This document shows, piece after piece, positions 53,554 through 60,617 of a stretch of 64,000 bases of DNA; position 1 is the first letter of the stretch; each line of letters opens with the position of its first letter. A program made the translations under genes and the position numbers. This DNA comes from Micavibrio sp. (GTDB taxonomy: Bacteria; Pseudomonadota; Alphaproteobacteria; Micavibrionales; Micavibrionaceae). The stretch covers positions 124,001 through 188,000 of the forward strand of contig JAPJQV010000001.1 of the NCBI GenBank assembly GCA_030824965.1. The letters run 5' to 3'. The notes beneath the pieces are model-generated. The model was not told where the DNA came from. It saw nothing but the letters and a program-made list of their open reading frames with translations, and made no database searches.

Positions 53554-53570
53554 TGCAGTTTCCGTGCCAG
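53554..53570 (-). promoter_or_regulatory. Sigma-54-like promoter upstream of the candidate small RNA
   Basis: Minus strand CTGGCACGGAAACTGCA matches the -24/-12 consensus TGGCAC-N5-TTGC with one mismatch (CTGC). It would start transcription near 53542, just before the hairpins. A sigma-70 reading (CTGGCA - 16 - CATTAT) overlaps it, so the factor is uncertain. Confidence 0.4.
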
Positions 53571-53707
53571 TTGTTTGCATAATATTTATTTATATATATC
53601 AATGATTTAAATCCAAAGTGCGTGCGTCTTTCCCAGTTCCATCTAGGCATAAATAGCTTCCTGATGTAGGGTGATCAGGCAAAATTTTTCCTTAGATAGG
53701 TCCTTTG

Positions 53708-54604
53708 ATGAACGGGCGAGTATCAACTCCCTTTTTGATAATAGTTTTGACTTTTTTAACGTTCAGCTCGGACTTGCTGGCGTCAGAGCCAATTATCGTT
53801 TCGCCTTCACAAGTCCTGACGCCACATAAAGCACTCTACGATGTTCAATTGGTATCTACGAAAAACAGTTCGCAAATGGCCAATATTTCGGGAAAGATGT
53901 TTTATGAGTGGAGACCGTCATGTGAAGGATGGATTACCAATCATCGCTTTAGTTTAAACTATGATTACGCCGATAGCCCGTCGGTCAATATCAGCAGTGA
54001 TTTTACGACATTTGAAACTTTTGACGGCAAATCTCTGAATTTTTCTTCTCGCCGCAAACGCAATGGAGAGTCCTATGAAGAACTGCGTGGTCGCGCCGAG
54101 ATGACGGCAAAAGGGGCGGAAGGAAAGGCGATTTATTCCATCCCTGAGGGCCTTGCTTTCGATTTGACACGAAACACTGTGTTCCCGACCGGTCATACGA
54201 TCAATCTGCTCGAACAGGCACGACAAGGTAAAAAATTCTATAATATACGCATCTTCGATGGCAGCGACGATGAAGGCCCGGTTGATATCAATTCTTTCAT
54301 CGGCGCGAAGATCGAAGGCAAAAAAAGTGGTGAGGCCTCTAAATTATTTCCCCAAAGGAGTAATTCCTTTAAGCCTGCGTCAACCAATTCCATCGATAAT
54401 AGCCTGATAGACGTGCCAGGGTGGAATGTTCGCATGGCCTTCTTTCCGACAAACACGCCTGAATCGGCTTCCGATTACGAACTATCGATGGTTTTCCATG
54501 AAAATGGCATCATTAGTGACATGACAATCGACTATGCTGATTTTACGGTAAGACAAAAACTTGTGGCTTTGGAAAAGGTCGCACCTGAGAAATGCAAGAA
54601 TTAG
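53708..54604 (+). CDS. eipB: EipB-family (DUF1849) periplasmic envelope-integrity protein
   Basis: A 298-residue exported protein from the ATG at 53708. The signal peptide includes PFLIIVLTFLTFSSDLLAS. The body matches DUF1849: LTPHKALYDVQLV, MFYEWRPSCEGWITNHRF, SSDFTTFETFDGKSL, TVFPTGHTINLLEQAR and VFHENGIISDMTIDYADFTV. Brucella EipB of this family folds as a spiral beta protein closed by a disulfide; here one Cys lies in SCEGW and another at the very end (PEKCKN), consistent with that bond. It precedes divK by 15 bases and may be co-transcribed with the cell-cycle genes. Confidence 0.88.
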   Translation: MNGRVSTPFLIIVLTFLTFSSDLLASEPIIVSPSQVLTPHKALYDVQLVSTKNSSQMANISGKMFYEWRPSCEGWITNHRFSLNYDYADSPSVNISSDFTTFETFDGKSLNFSSRRKRNGESYEELRGRAEMTAKGAEGKAIYSIPEGLAFDLTRNTVFPTGHTINLLEQARQGKKFYNIRIFDGSDDEGPVDINSFIGAKIEGKKSGEASKLFPQRSNSFKPASTNSIDNSLIDVPGWNVRMAFFPTNTPESASDYELSMVFHENGIISDMTIDYADFTVRQKLVALEKVAPEKCKN

Positions 54605-54619
54605 GAGCTAAAGAGCCAG

Positions 54620-55012
54620 ATGAGTAAAAAAGTCTTAATCGTCGAAGACAACGAATTGAATATGAAACTTTTCCACGATCTGCTGGAAGCGCATGGCATT
54701 AGTACCGTTCAAACGAAAGACGGTTATAATGTTTTAAAATTGGCAAGGGAAGAAAAGCCTGATTTGATTTTAATGGATATCCAGCTGCCGGAAATATCGG
54801 GTTTGGATGTAACGCGCTGGTTGAAAGAAGACGAGGAGCTTAGAGTTATTCCAGTGATAGCGGTTACGGCCTTTGCCATGAAAGGTGACGAACAGAAAAT
54901 TCGTGAGGGCGGTTGCGAGGACTATATTTCCAAGCCGATCTCGGTCACGAAGTTCCTTGAAACAGTGCAAAAATATCTGACGTCATCCGACGACGCAGCA
55001 GCAAGAGCATAA
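54620..55012 (+). CDS. divK: DivK single-domain response regulator
   Basis: A 130-residue stand-alone receiver that relays PleC/DivJ signals to DivL-CckA in Caulobacter. MSKKVLIVEDNELNMKLFHD at the start, phosphoacceptor Asp53 in ILMDIQLPE, Thr in AVTAFAMKGDE and Lys in YISKPIS. The next gene is pleD after 8 bases, the same pair as in Caulobacter, which makes this DivK and not a generic CheY-like protein. No histidine kinase partner of the PleC/DivJ type is in the window. Confidence 0.95.
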   Translation: MSKKVLIVEDNELNMKLFHDLLEAHGISTVQTKDGYNVLKLAREEKPDLILMDIQLPEISGLDVTRWLKEDEELRVIPVIAVTAFAMKGDEQKIREGGCEDYISKPISVTKFLETVQKYLTSSDDAAARA

Positions 55013-55020
55013 GGTTACCC

Positions 55021-56457
55021 ATGTCCGCACGCGTACTTGTCGTTGATGACATCCTGCCTAACGTTAAGCTTCTGGAAGCGAAACTGCACAGCGAATATTA
55101 TGAAGTAGTGACAGCCTCCAGCGGTGAAGAAGCTCTCCTGAAAATCGTCGAGCATAGTCCGGATCTTGTTTTGCTCGATGTCATGATGCCGGGCATGGAC
55201 GGATTTGAGGTCTGTCGCCGTATTAAGGCCAACCCCGCTGTGGCCCATATCCCTGTTGTTATGGTGACAGCCTTAACCGATGCTGAAGACCGGGTGCGAG
55301 GCCTTGAAAACGGTGCGGATGATTTTTTGAGCAAGCCGGTCAACGATATTGCGCTTATGGCGCGGGTGCGTTCGCTGGTCCGTTTAAAAATGACGGTCGA
55401 TGAATGGCGGGCGCGCGAAACGACCGCCTCGCAACTTGGTGTAGTGGATGAAAATGCAACGGTCATGACCCAGCCTGTTGACGGCGCGCGTGTCCTGGTC
55501 ATCGAAGACATGGCATTTGAGATTAACAAGATTAAAGAAACCCTGCAGCGGGATAACGACATCATAACGCAAGCTGAGACAGGCATGCAGGCATTGCAGC
55601 ATATCAATCAGAATGATTTCGATCTGATTATCGTATCGCTGAATTTAAAAAATGAAGACGGTCTCCGTTTTTGCTCGCATTTGCGTTCAAATGAGAAAAC
55701 ACGTAACTCGCCGATTATCATGTTGGGTAATGACGAAGATATGCCGAAAATTGCGCATGGTCTGGAAATAGGCGCCCATGATTACATTATGCGCCCTGTG
55801 GACCGAAACGAACTTCTGGCGCGTGTGCGCACTCAAATTCGCCGCAAGCGTTTCCAGGAGCGTCTGCGTGCCAATTACGAAATCTCGCTGTCGATGGCTC
55901 TGACCGATGCGCTGACGGGGCTTTATAATCGCCGTTATTTCGAAGTCCATTTGCAGAAGATGTTGCAGAATACACAAGTGCAGAAGAAATCCATGGGCCT
56001 TATTTACATGGACATCGACCATTTCAAGAAAATCAACGACAGCTACGGCCATAATGTAGGCGACGAAATCTTGAAAACTTTTGCGCAGCGCATGAAAGAT
56101 AGCTTGCGCAGTTTCGACCTTGTCGCGCGACTTGGGGGAGAAGAATTTATCGCGCTGTTGCCTGATATTACACCGGATCTTGCCTATATGGTGGGCGAGC
56201 GCCTTCGTCGTGCCGTGGCTGATAAGCCGTTTGCGTGCGCTGCGCCGGGCGGTGAAATAAATGTCACCAGTTCTTTCGGTGGATTGGTGCTAGAAGCTGA
56301 CGATGCAGATCCAACGAAATATCTTGATATCATCAAGCGAGCAGACGAGCAGTTATATTTGTCAAAGCATAATGGCCGTAACACCGTTCACTTTCAAGGT
56401 AAGGGGCGTCTTGACCCTGAAGAGTTCAGGCCGGAAGAACGGAAATTCATTTCATAA
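55021..56457 (+). CDS. pleD: PleD response regulator / diguanylate cyclase
   Basis: A 478-residue protein with REC-REC-GGDEF order. REC1 has the phosphoacceptor Asp53 in VLLDVMMPGMDG. REC2 (about 155-285) has lost it (LIIVSLNLKNEDG, Ser in place of Asp), as expected for the adaptor receiver of PleD. The GGDEF domain has TDALTGLYNRRYFEVHL, DIDHFKKIND and active site ARLGGEEFIALLP, with the I-site RSFD five residues before. Activation should occur by phosphorylation-driven dimerisation. A terminator follows the gene. Confidence 0.96.
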   Translation: MSARVLVVDDILPNVKLLEAKLHSEYYEVVTASSGEEALLKIVEHSPDLVLLDVMMPGMDGFEVCRRIKANPAVAHIPVVMVTALTDAEDRVRGLENGADDFLSKPVNDIALMARVRSLVRLKMTVDEWRARETTASQLGVVDENATVMTQPVDGARVLVIEDMAFEINKIKETLQRDNDIITQAETGMQALQHINQNDFDLIIVSLNLKNEDGLRFCSHLRSNEKTRNSPIIMLGNDEDMPKIAHGLEIGAHDYIMRPVDRNELLARVRTQIRRKRFQERLRANYEISLSMALTDALTGLYNRRYFEVHLQKMLQNTQVQKKSMGLIYMDIDHFKKINDSYGHNVGDEILKTFAQRMKDSLRSFDLVARLGGEEFIALLPDITPDLAYMVGERLRRAVADKPFACAAPGGEINVTSSFGGLVLEADDADPTKYLDIIKRADEQLYLSKHNGRNTVHFQGKGRLDPEEFRPEERKFIS

Positions 56458-56470
56458 TCTAAAACATAAA

Positions 56471-56493
56471 AACCCGCCGATTGGCGGGTTTTT
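56471..56493. terminator. Rho-independent terminator between pleD and rpmG
   Basis: AACCCGCC - GATT - GGCGGGTT, an eight-pair stem followed by TTT (five T in all). An A-run on the other side lets it work for both the pleD operon (plus) and rpmG (minus). Confidence 0.9.
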
Positions 56494-56515
56494 GAATTCT
56501 GTATGCAGACAAGAA

Positions 56516-56740
56516 TTACTTCTTATGTGGTGGCAATTTTTTCTCTTCGAAAAGAACATGAATGCCGCGCTTGCCGGTTTCGGCATCAACAGCTCGTGGG
56601 TCGTACTTACGGAAGGAAAGTTTTTCCGTGATGTTTTTTGGATTCTTTTTGATGTAATAGGTATATCCTGTCAATTTGCCAGCCGCAGATTTGCCGGTGC
56701 TGACCAGACGGACTTTAATAACGTTGCCTTTTTTAGCCAT
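56516..56740 (-). CDS. rpmG: 50S ribosomal protein L33 (extended form)
   Basis: Large-subunit ribosomal protein. MAKKGNVIKVRLVSTGKSAA at the start, then GYTYYIKKNPKNITEKLSFRKYDP, the L33 core. At 74 residues it is longer than the usual 50-56: an insertion lies between the first strand and the TGYTYY block, and a C-terminal tail follows (RGIHVLFEEKKLPPHKK). It has no zinc cysteines, so it is the zinc-free form. Located between pleD and rnr as in many Alphaproteobacteria. Confidence 0.93.
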   Translation of the reverse strand: MAKKGNVIKVRLVSTGKSAAGKLTGYTYYIKKNPKNITEKLSFRKYDPRAVDAETGKRGIHVLFEEKKLPPHKK

Positions 56741-56825
56741 TTCAGTAACTTTCTAGTTCGGAATTCAGGCGTCAAAATACGGATTTTGGCGCTCAAGTCA
56801 AGAAAATAGCTATCAAAACAAATTA

Positions 56826-56852
56826 TTGACATAATCTTTGGTGTGTTTTAAT
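56826..56852 (+). promoter_or_regulatory. Promoter of the lone HxD...H protein gene
   Basis: TTGACA (56826-56831), a 15-base spacer, and TTTAAT (56847-56852). The spacer is shorter than the usual 17. The predicted transcript start falls at or next to the ATG at 56861, so the mRNA would be leaderless. Confidence 0.5.
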
Positions 56853-56860
56853 GCTTAAGC

Positions 56861-57565
56861 ATGAATATTGCCATTAAAGAACCGAAAATAACCATTATAG
56901 ATGATATTCATAAAGGCTTGTTGCTTAGGCGAAAAGGTTTATTGGCGCGAGCTTTTAATTCCGATTTCAATGCCGCGATCATACCTGATGCTCATGCTAA
57001 AGTAATAAGAGATCGTGATAAAAGGATTTTACCTTATCTGGAGCAAATGTTCTCTTCCGATGATGATTATTGGGAACATGTTCTGCGAGCAAATTGTGTT
57101 AACGGAGAACTATATGCTCCTGAGATACTATGGAGTAGACAACCTGCTTTTCGCGAGCGCAGGGGTGAACAGGCTTCAGGCGCACCGAAAAAAGCCCTTC
57201 AATATTTTGGCATGTCTGAATCCTTTGGTCAGATCGTACAGACACTCTCCGATTTTTCTACCTTTGTGCGTCCTGTACTGGGCAGGTACTATTCAGTATC
57301 GATCTTGAACAAGCCTGGCCGACGCTCGTTGGAAGAGGAAATGCACCGGGATGGTAACGGCGGTGTAAAAAACTATCTGGTCGCCTCTATGGCTATAGAA
57401 AAAGATGCGCCGGCAACAGTAATTAAGAAAGGCAGGGAGTTAATCCGTCCGCCTAAAGGCTCCGCAGTGCTGATGGATGATATGGTTGAGCATTCAACGG
57501 AAGAATATGGAACATTTCGCCCTATTCTACTGGCCATAAAATTACCAAAACCGACGTTATTTTAA
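56861..57565 (+). CDS. Uncharacterised protein with a 2-oxoglutarate/Fe(II)-oxygenase-like HxD...H...R pattern
   Basis: A 234-residue soluble protein whose family I cannot name. In the C-terminal third, EMHRDGNGG supplies His162 and Asp164, MVEHSTEE supplies His211, and FRPILLAIKL gives Arg220, nine residues after the second His. This order and spacing fit the metal triad and 2-oxoglutarate-binding Arg of a double-stranded beta-helix oxygenase; KGSAVLMDDMVEHS resembles the strand and turn before the distal His. The N-terminal 120 residues have no match. No Shine-Dalgarno is present and a promoter abuts the ATG. It stands alone and ends one base from rnr. Confidence 0.5.
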   Translation: MNIAIKEPKITIIDDIHKGLLLRRKGLLARAFNSDFNAAIIPDAHAKVIRDRDKRILPYLEQMFSSDDDYWEHVLRANCVNGELYAPEILWSRQPAFRERRGEQASGAPKKALQYFGMSESFGQIVQTLSDFSTFVRPVLGRYYSVSILNKPGRRSLEEEMHRDGNGGVKNYLVASMAIEKDAPATVIKKGRELIRPPKGSAVLMDDMVEHSTEEYGTFRPILLAIKLPKPTLF

Positions 57566-57566
57566 A

Positions 57567-59852
57567 TCAATCCCTTTTCCGCTTTTTATGATCGCGCTTT
57601 TTCCTTCTAGGCGTATTAGGACCGTCGCCTCGACGATTTGTCTTCCCTTTTTCTTTGCGGAATTTTTCCTGTCGTGGCGCCCGGTTATAACCTGACGATC
57701 TCGCGTTATAACCCTCAATATCCGCGCCGTCTTCGCCGTTGATTAGCTCGAATAAGGTGCTGCCAGTCAACGGATCGGCTTCAACAAGGCGTACAAGCAC
57801 TTGGGCACCGAGACGGAAAATGCGGCCTGTGCGGCGACCTATCAATGCATGCTGGCTTTCATCGTGAATATAATAGTCAGAAGGTAACGTGCGAATCGGT
57901 ACCAATCCGTCGGAGCCAGTTTCAATAAGTTTTACAAAAAGTCCGAATTTCGTGACGCCGCCGATACGGCCCGGGAATTGTGCGCCGATCTTATCTTTCA
58001 GAAAGGATGCGGTAAAGCGATCGACGGAATTTCGTTCGGCCTCCGCGCTGGCGCGTTCGGTCATCGAGATATGTTCGGCCATTTCGGTAAGCTTAACCGC
58101 TTCGACATCGGACAATCCGCCTTCGCCCAGATCATAGGCTTTAATTAGGGAGCGATGAACGATCAGATCGGCATAGCGGCGGATGGGTGACGTAAAGTGA
58201 GCATAGCGTTCAAGCGCCAGGCCGAAATGTCCTATATTCTCAGGATCGTAAACCGCTTGCGCTTGTGAGCGCAAAATAACTTCGTTGATCAAAAAGCCGG
58301 TTTTCATCTCCTTGGCTTTTTTCAGGATATGATTGATCTGGCCCGGATTGGAAACACCCTCTTTCGGCAGGTTCAATCCAAAAGCTTCCAGAAAGCTTCT
58401 TGCCGACATGAGTTTATCGCCGCTCGGACGGTCATGAACGCGGTAGACGCAAGGCGCGTTTTTCTTCTCCAGCGCCTCCGCGGCCGCGACATTGGCGAGG
58501 ATCATAAATTCTTCGATAAGACGGTGAGAGTTGAGTCGTTCGCGTACGGCAACGCCTGTCATCTCATTCTTTTCATCGACCACGATCTTGCGCTCCGGCA
58601 CGTCCAGATCGAGCGCCCCGCGTTTTTCACGCGCTTTATCGAGGACTTTCCATGCTGTGTAAAGCGGCTCGATAACATCTCGCATCAGCGGTTCTGTCGT
58701 CGCGTCGGTTACGCCATCGCGGGCGGCCTGAACCTGTTCATACGTCAATCTGGCATGGGATTGCATCAGGCCGCGCACGAATTTATGGCGCAGGAGCTTG
58801 CCTTGCTCATTGATCCACATATGAACGGCCAGCGTTGCGCGAGGCTCATGCGGGCGAAGAGAACATAAATCGTTGGACAGGCGTTCCGGCAGCATTGGCA
58901 CGACGCGGTCGGGGAAGTAAGTTGAATTACCGCGCAAATACGCTTCCTTGTCCAGCGGCGAGTTCGGGCGCACGTAATAGGATACATCGGCGATGGCGAC
59001 GATCAGGTGGAAACCGTCCTTGTCAGGTTCGGCGAATACCGCATCGTCAAAGTCGCGCGCGTCTTTGCCGTCAATCGTGACCAAGGGAATCCTGCGCAAA
59101 TCCTCGCGGCCATCGATCGGCGGCACTTCCATTAATTTTGTCGATTCGATAACCTCATCCGGAAAATGAGCGCGCAGCCCTGCCTGATGAAGGGCTACCA
59201 ATGAAATGGCTTTCGGATCGTCTTGTGCTCCGATGACTTCGATAACGCGCACGCGCTTGCGAAGCGCGGAGCGGGAAGGCTGGATTTCACAAACCACAAT
59301 CTCACCCGGGCGGGCACCATTAAAATCGGCTTCGGCAATCTCAAAATCGAATTTGGCGTTGCGCTCCATCGGCTCTACGATATATCCGCCACGAATTTGT
59401 TTAAGGAGGCCCACCGACTGCATTTTCGGCGTATTCATCCGTTTCAGAATTTGCGCTTCGTATAAATCGTTTGAAAATTTCCTGACCTTGGCAAGCGCCC
59501 GGTCGCCTTGTTTCATTGATATTGCGCTTTTATCGTTACTGATGACTTCGATACGCGGTGCTTTGCCTTGAATTTCTTCATCCCATTCAGCCGGCTTGGC
59601 AATGACATCACCGTCGATATCGATCTCTGTTACTTCAATCACAGTCACGGCGGGAAGGGCATCCGGCACGCGATAGGATTTACCGCCTTCTTTAATCAAT
59701 AGCCCTTCGTCTTCCATCTCGCGCAGGATGCGTTTGAACGGGACACGGTCATCGCCCTTGATATGAAAGGCATCGATCATTTCGCGCTTGGTCAGCGAAG
59801 ATCCCAGATCGTTTAAGAATTTATGGATCTGGTCTTTTGTAGGTAGGGTCAT
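57567..59852 (-). CDS. rnr: Ribonuclease R
   Basis: Processive 3'-5' exoribonuclease for structured RNA. 761 residues. Order: N-terminal winged helix (FKRILREMEDEGLLIKEG), cold-shock domains, the RNB catalytic core (TIDGKDARDFDDAVFAEPDK with its aspartate cluster; HFTSPIRRYADLIVHR), an S1 domain (FPGRIGGVTKFGLFVKLIET) and a lysine-rich tail ending KRDHKKRKRD. All catalytic aspartates are visible. It follows queH after 42 bases that hold a small hairpin. Confidence 0.96.
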   Translation of the reverse strand: MTLPTKDQIHKFLNDLGSSLTKREMIDAFHIKGDDRVPFKRILREMEDEGLLIKEGGKSYRVPDALPAVTVIEVTEIDIDGDVIAKPAEWDEEIQGKAPRIEVISNDKSAISMKQGDRALAKVRKFSNDLYEAQILKRMNTPKMQSVGLLKQIRGGYIVEPMERNAKFDFEIAEADFNGARPGEIVVCEIQPSRSALRKRVRVIEVIGAQDDPKAISLVALHQAGLRAHFPDEVIESTKLMEVPPIDGREDLRRIPLVTIDGKDARDFDDAVFAEPDKDGFHLIVAIADVSYYVRPNSPLDKEAYLRGNSTYFPDRVVPMLPERLSNDLCSLRPHEPRATLAVHMWINEQGKLLRHKFVRGLMQSHARLTYEQVQAARDGVTDATTEPLMRDVIEPLYTAWKVLDKAREKRGALDLDVPERKIVVDEKNEMTGVAVRERLNSHRLIEEFMILANVAAAEALEKKNAPCVYRVHDRPSGDKLMSARSFLEAFGLNLPKEGVSNPGQINHILKKAKEMKTGFLINEVILRSQAQAVYDPENIGHFGLALERYAHFTSPIRRYADLIVHRSLIKAYDLGEGGLSDVEAVKLTEMAEHISMTERASAEAERNSVDRFTASFLKDKIGAQFPGRIGGVTKFGLFVKLIETGSDGLVPIRTLPSDYYIHDESQHALIGRRTGRIFRLGAQVLVRLVEADPLTGSTLFELINGEDGADIEGYNARSSGYNRAPRQEKFRKEKGKTNRRGDGPNTPRRKKRDHKKRKRD

Positions 59853-59869
59853 TCAGGCTTTCAATTACG

Positions 59870-59888
59870 AAAACCGCTTAGCGGTTTC
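59870..59888 (-). terminator. Weak hairpin between queH and rnr
   Basis: AAACCGC - TTA - GCGGTTT forms a seven-pair stem with an A/T extension. On the minus strand it is followed by TTTTCG, a poor U-tract, so it may be only a partial terminator or an RNA-processing site within the queH-rnr unit. Confidence 0.4.
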
Positions 59889-59894
59889 CTAGGG

Positions 59895-60569
59895 CTAGGC
59901 TTCGGTTTCTGTACCGTAATAGTGTACACCGATTTCGATCTTGTCGCCACCGGAAGCGCGGCGGCGTTTATTGGTGTCGCGCAGTGAGTAAATACAGCCG
60001 CAATATTCCTGTTGATAGAAATTCTCGCGCTTGGAAATTTCCAGCATACGCTTGGAGCCTCCGCCTGCGCGCCAGTTATAATCCCAATAGGTCACATCCG
60101 GATAACGGTTGGCGGCGCGATGACCGCAAGCGTTGATCTGATTCATATCCTTCCAGCGTGAAATGCCAAGACAGGAGGTGAAAACCTTGAACCCGTTTTC
60201 ATGAGCATATAAAGCCGTGCGCTCGAAGCGCATATCGAAACATTCGGTGCAGCGAATGCCTTTTTCAGGTTCCATCTCCATGCCTTTGACCCGGGAGAAC
60301 CAGTTCGAAGAATCATAATCGGCGTCGATAAACGGGATGCCCAGTTTCTCGGCAAAGCGGATATTGTCTTCCTTGCGATAGTCATACTCCTCGCGCGGGT
60401 GAATATTAGGATTGTAGAAATAGATGGTGATATCGATGCCCGATACAACCATTTGCTCGATGACTTCTCCGGCGCAAGGCGAACAGCAGGAATGAAGAAG
60501 AACCTTGTCTTCGCCACTTGGCGCGGGGACGTACATGCGGCCTTGCATGGTTTCGGGGAAATAGGACAT
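59895..60569 (-). CDS. queH: Epoxyqueuosine reductase QueH
   Basis: Last step of queuosine synthesis in tRNA, reducing epoxyqueuosine without cobalamin. 224 residues. The paired cysteines of the family are visible: LLHSCCSPCAGEVIEQM, IRCTECFDMRFERTA, and CGCIYSLRD near the C-terminus. FYNPNIHPREEYDYRK and KVFTSCLGISRWKDMNQIN are further DUF208/QueH blocks. This is the alternative to the B12-dependent QueG. It lies between topA and rnr on the same strand. Confidence 0.94.
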   Translation of the reverse strand: MSYFPETMQGRMYVPAPSGEDKVLLHSCCSPCAGEVIEQMVVSGIDITIYFYNPNIHPREEYDYRKEDNIRFAEKLGIPFIDADYDSSNWFSRVKGMEMEPEKGIRCTECFDMRFERTALYAHENGFKVFTSCLGISRWKDMNQINACGHRAANRYPDVTYWDYNWRAGGGSKRMLEISKRENFYQQEYCGCIYSLRDTNKRRRASGGDKIEIGVHYYGTETEA

Positions 60570-60617
60570 AAGACCGAATTAGGCGTTTTAATCTTCTAAA
60601 TCAAGAAATTTCGCTTT

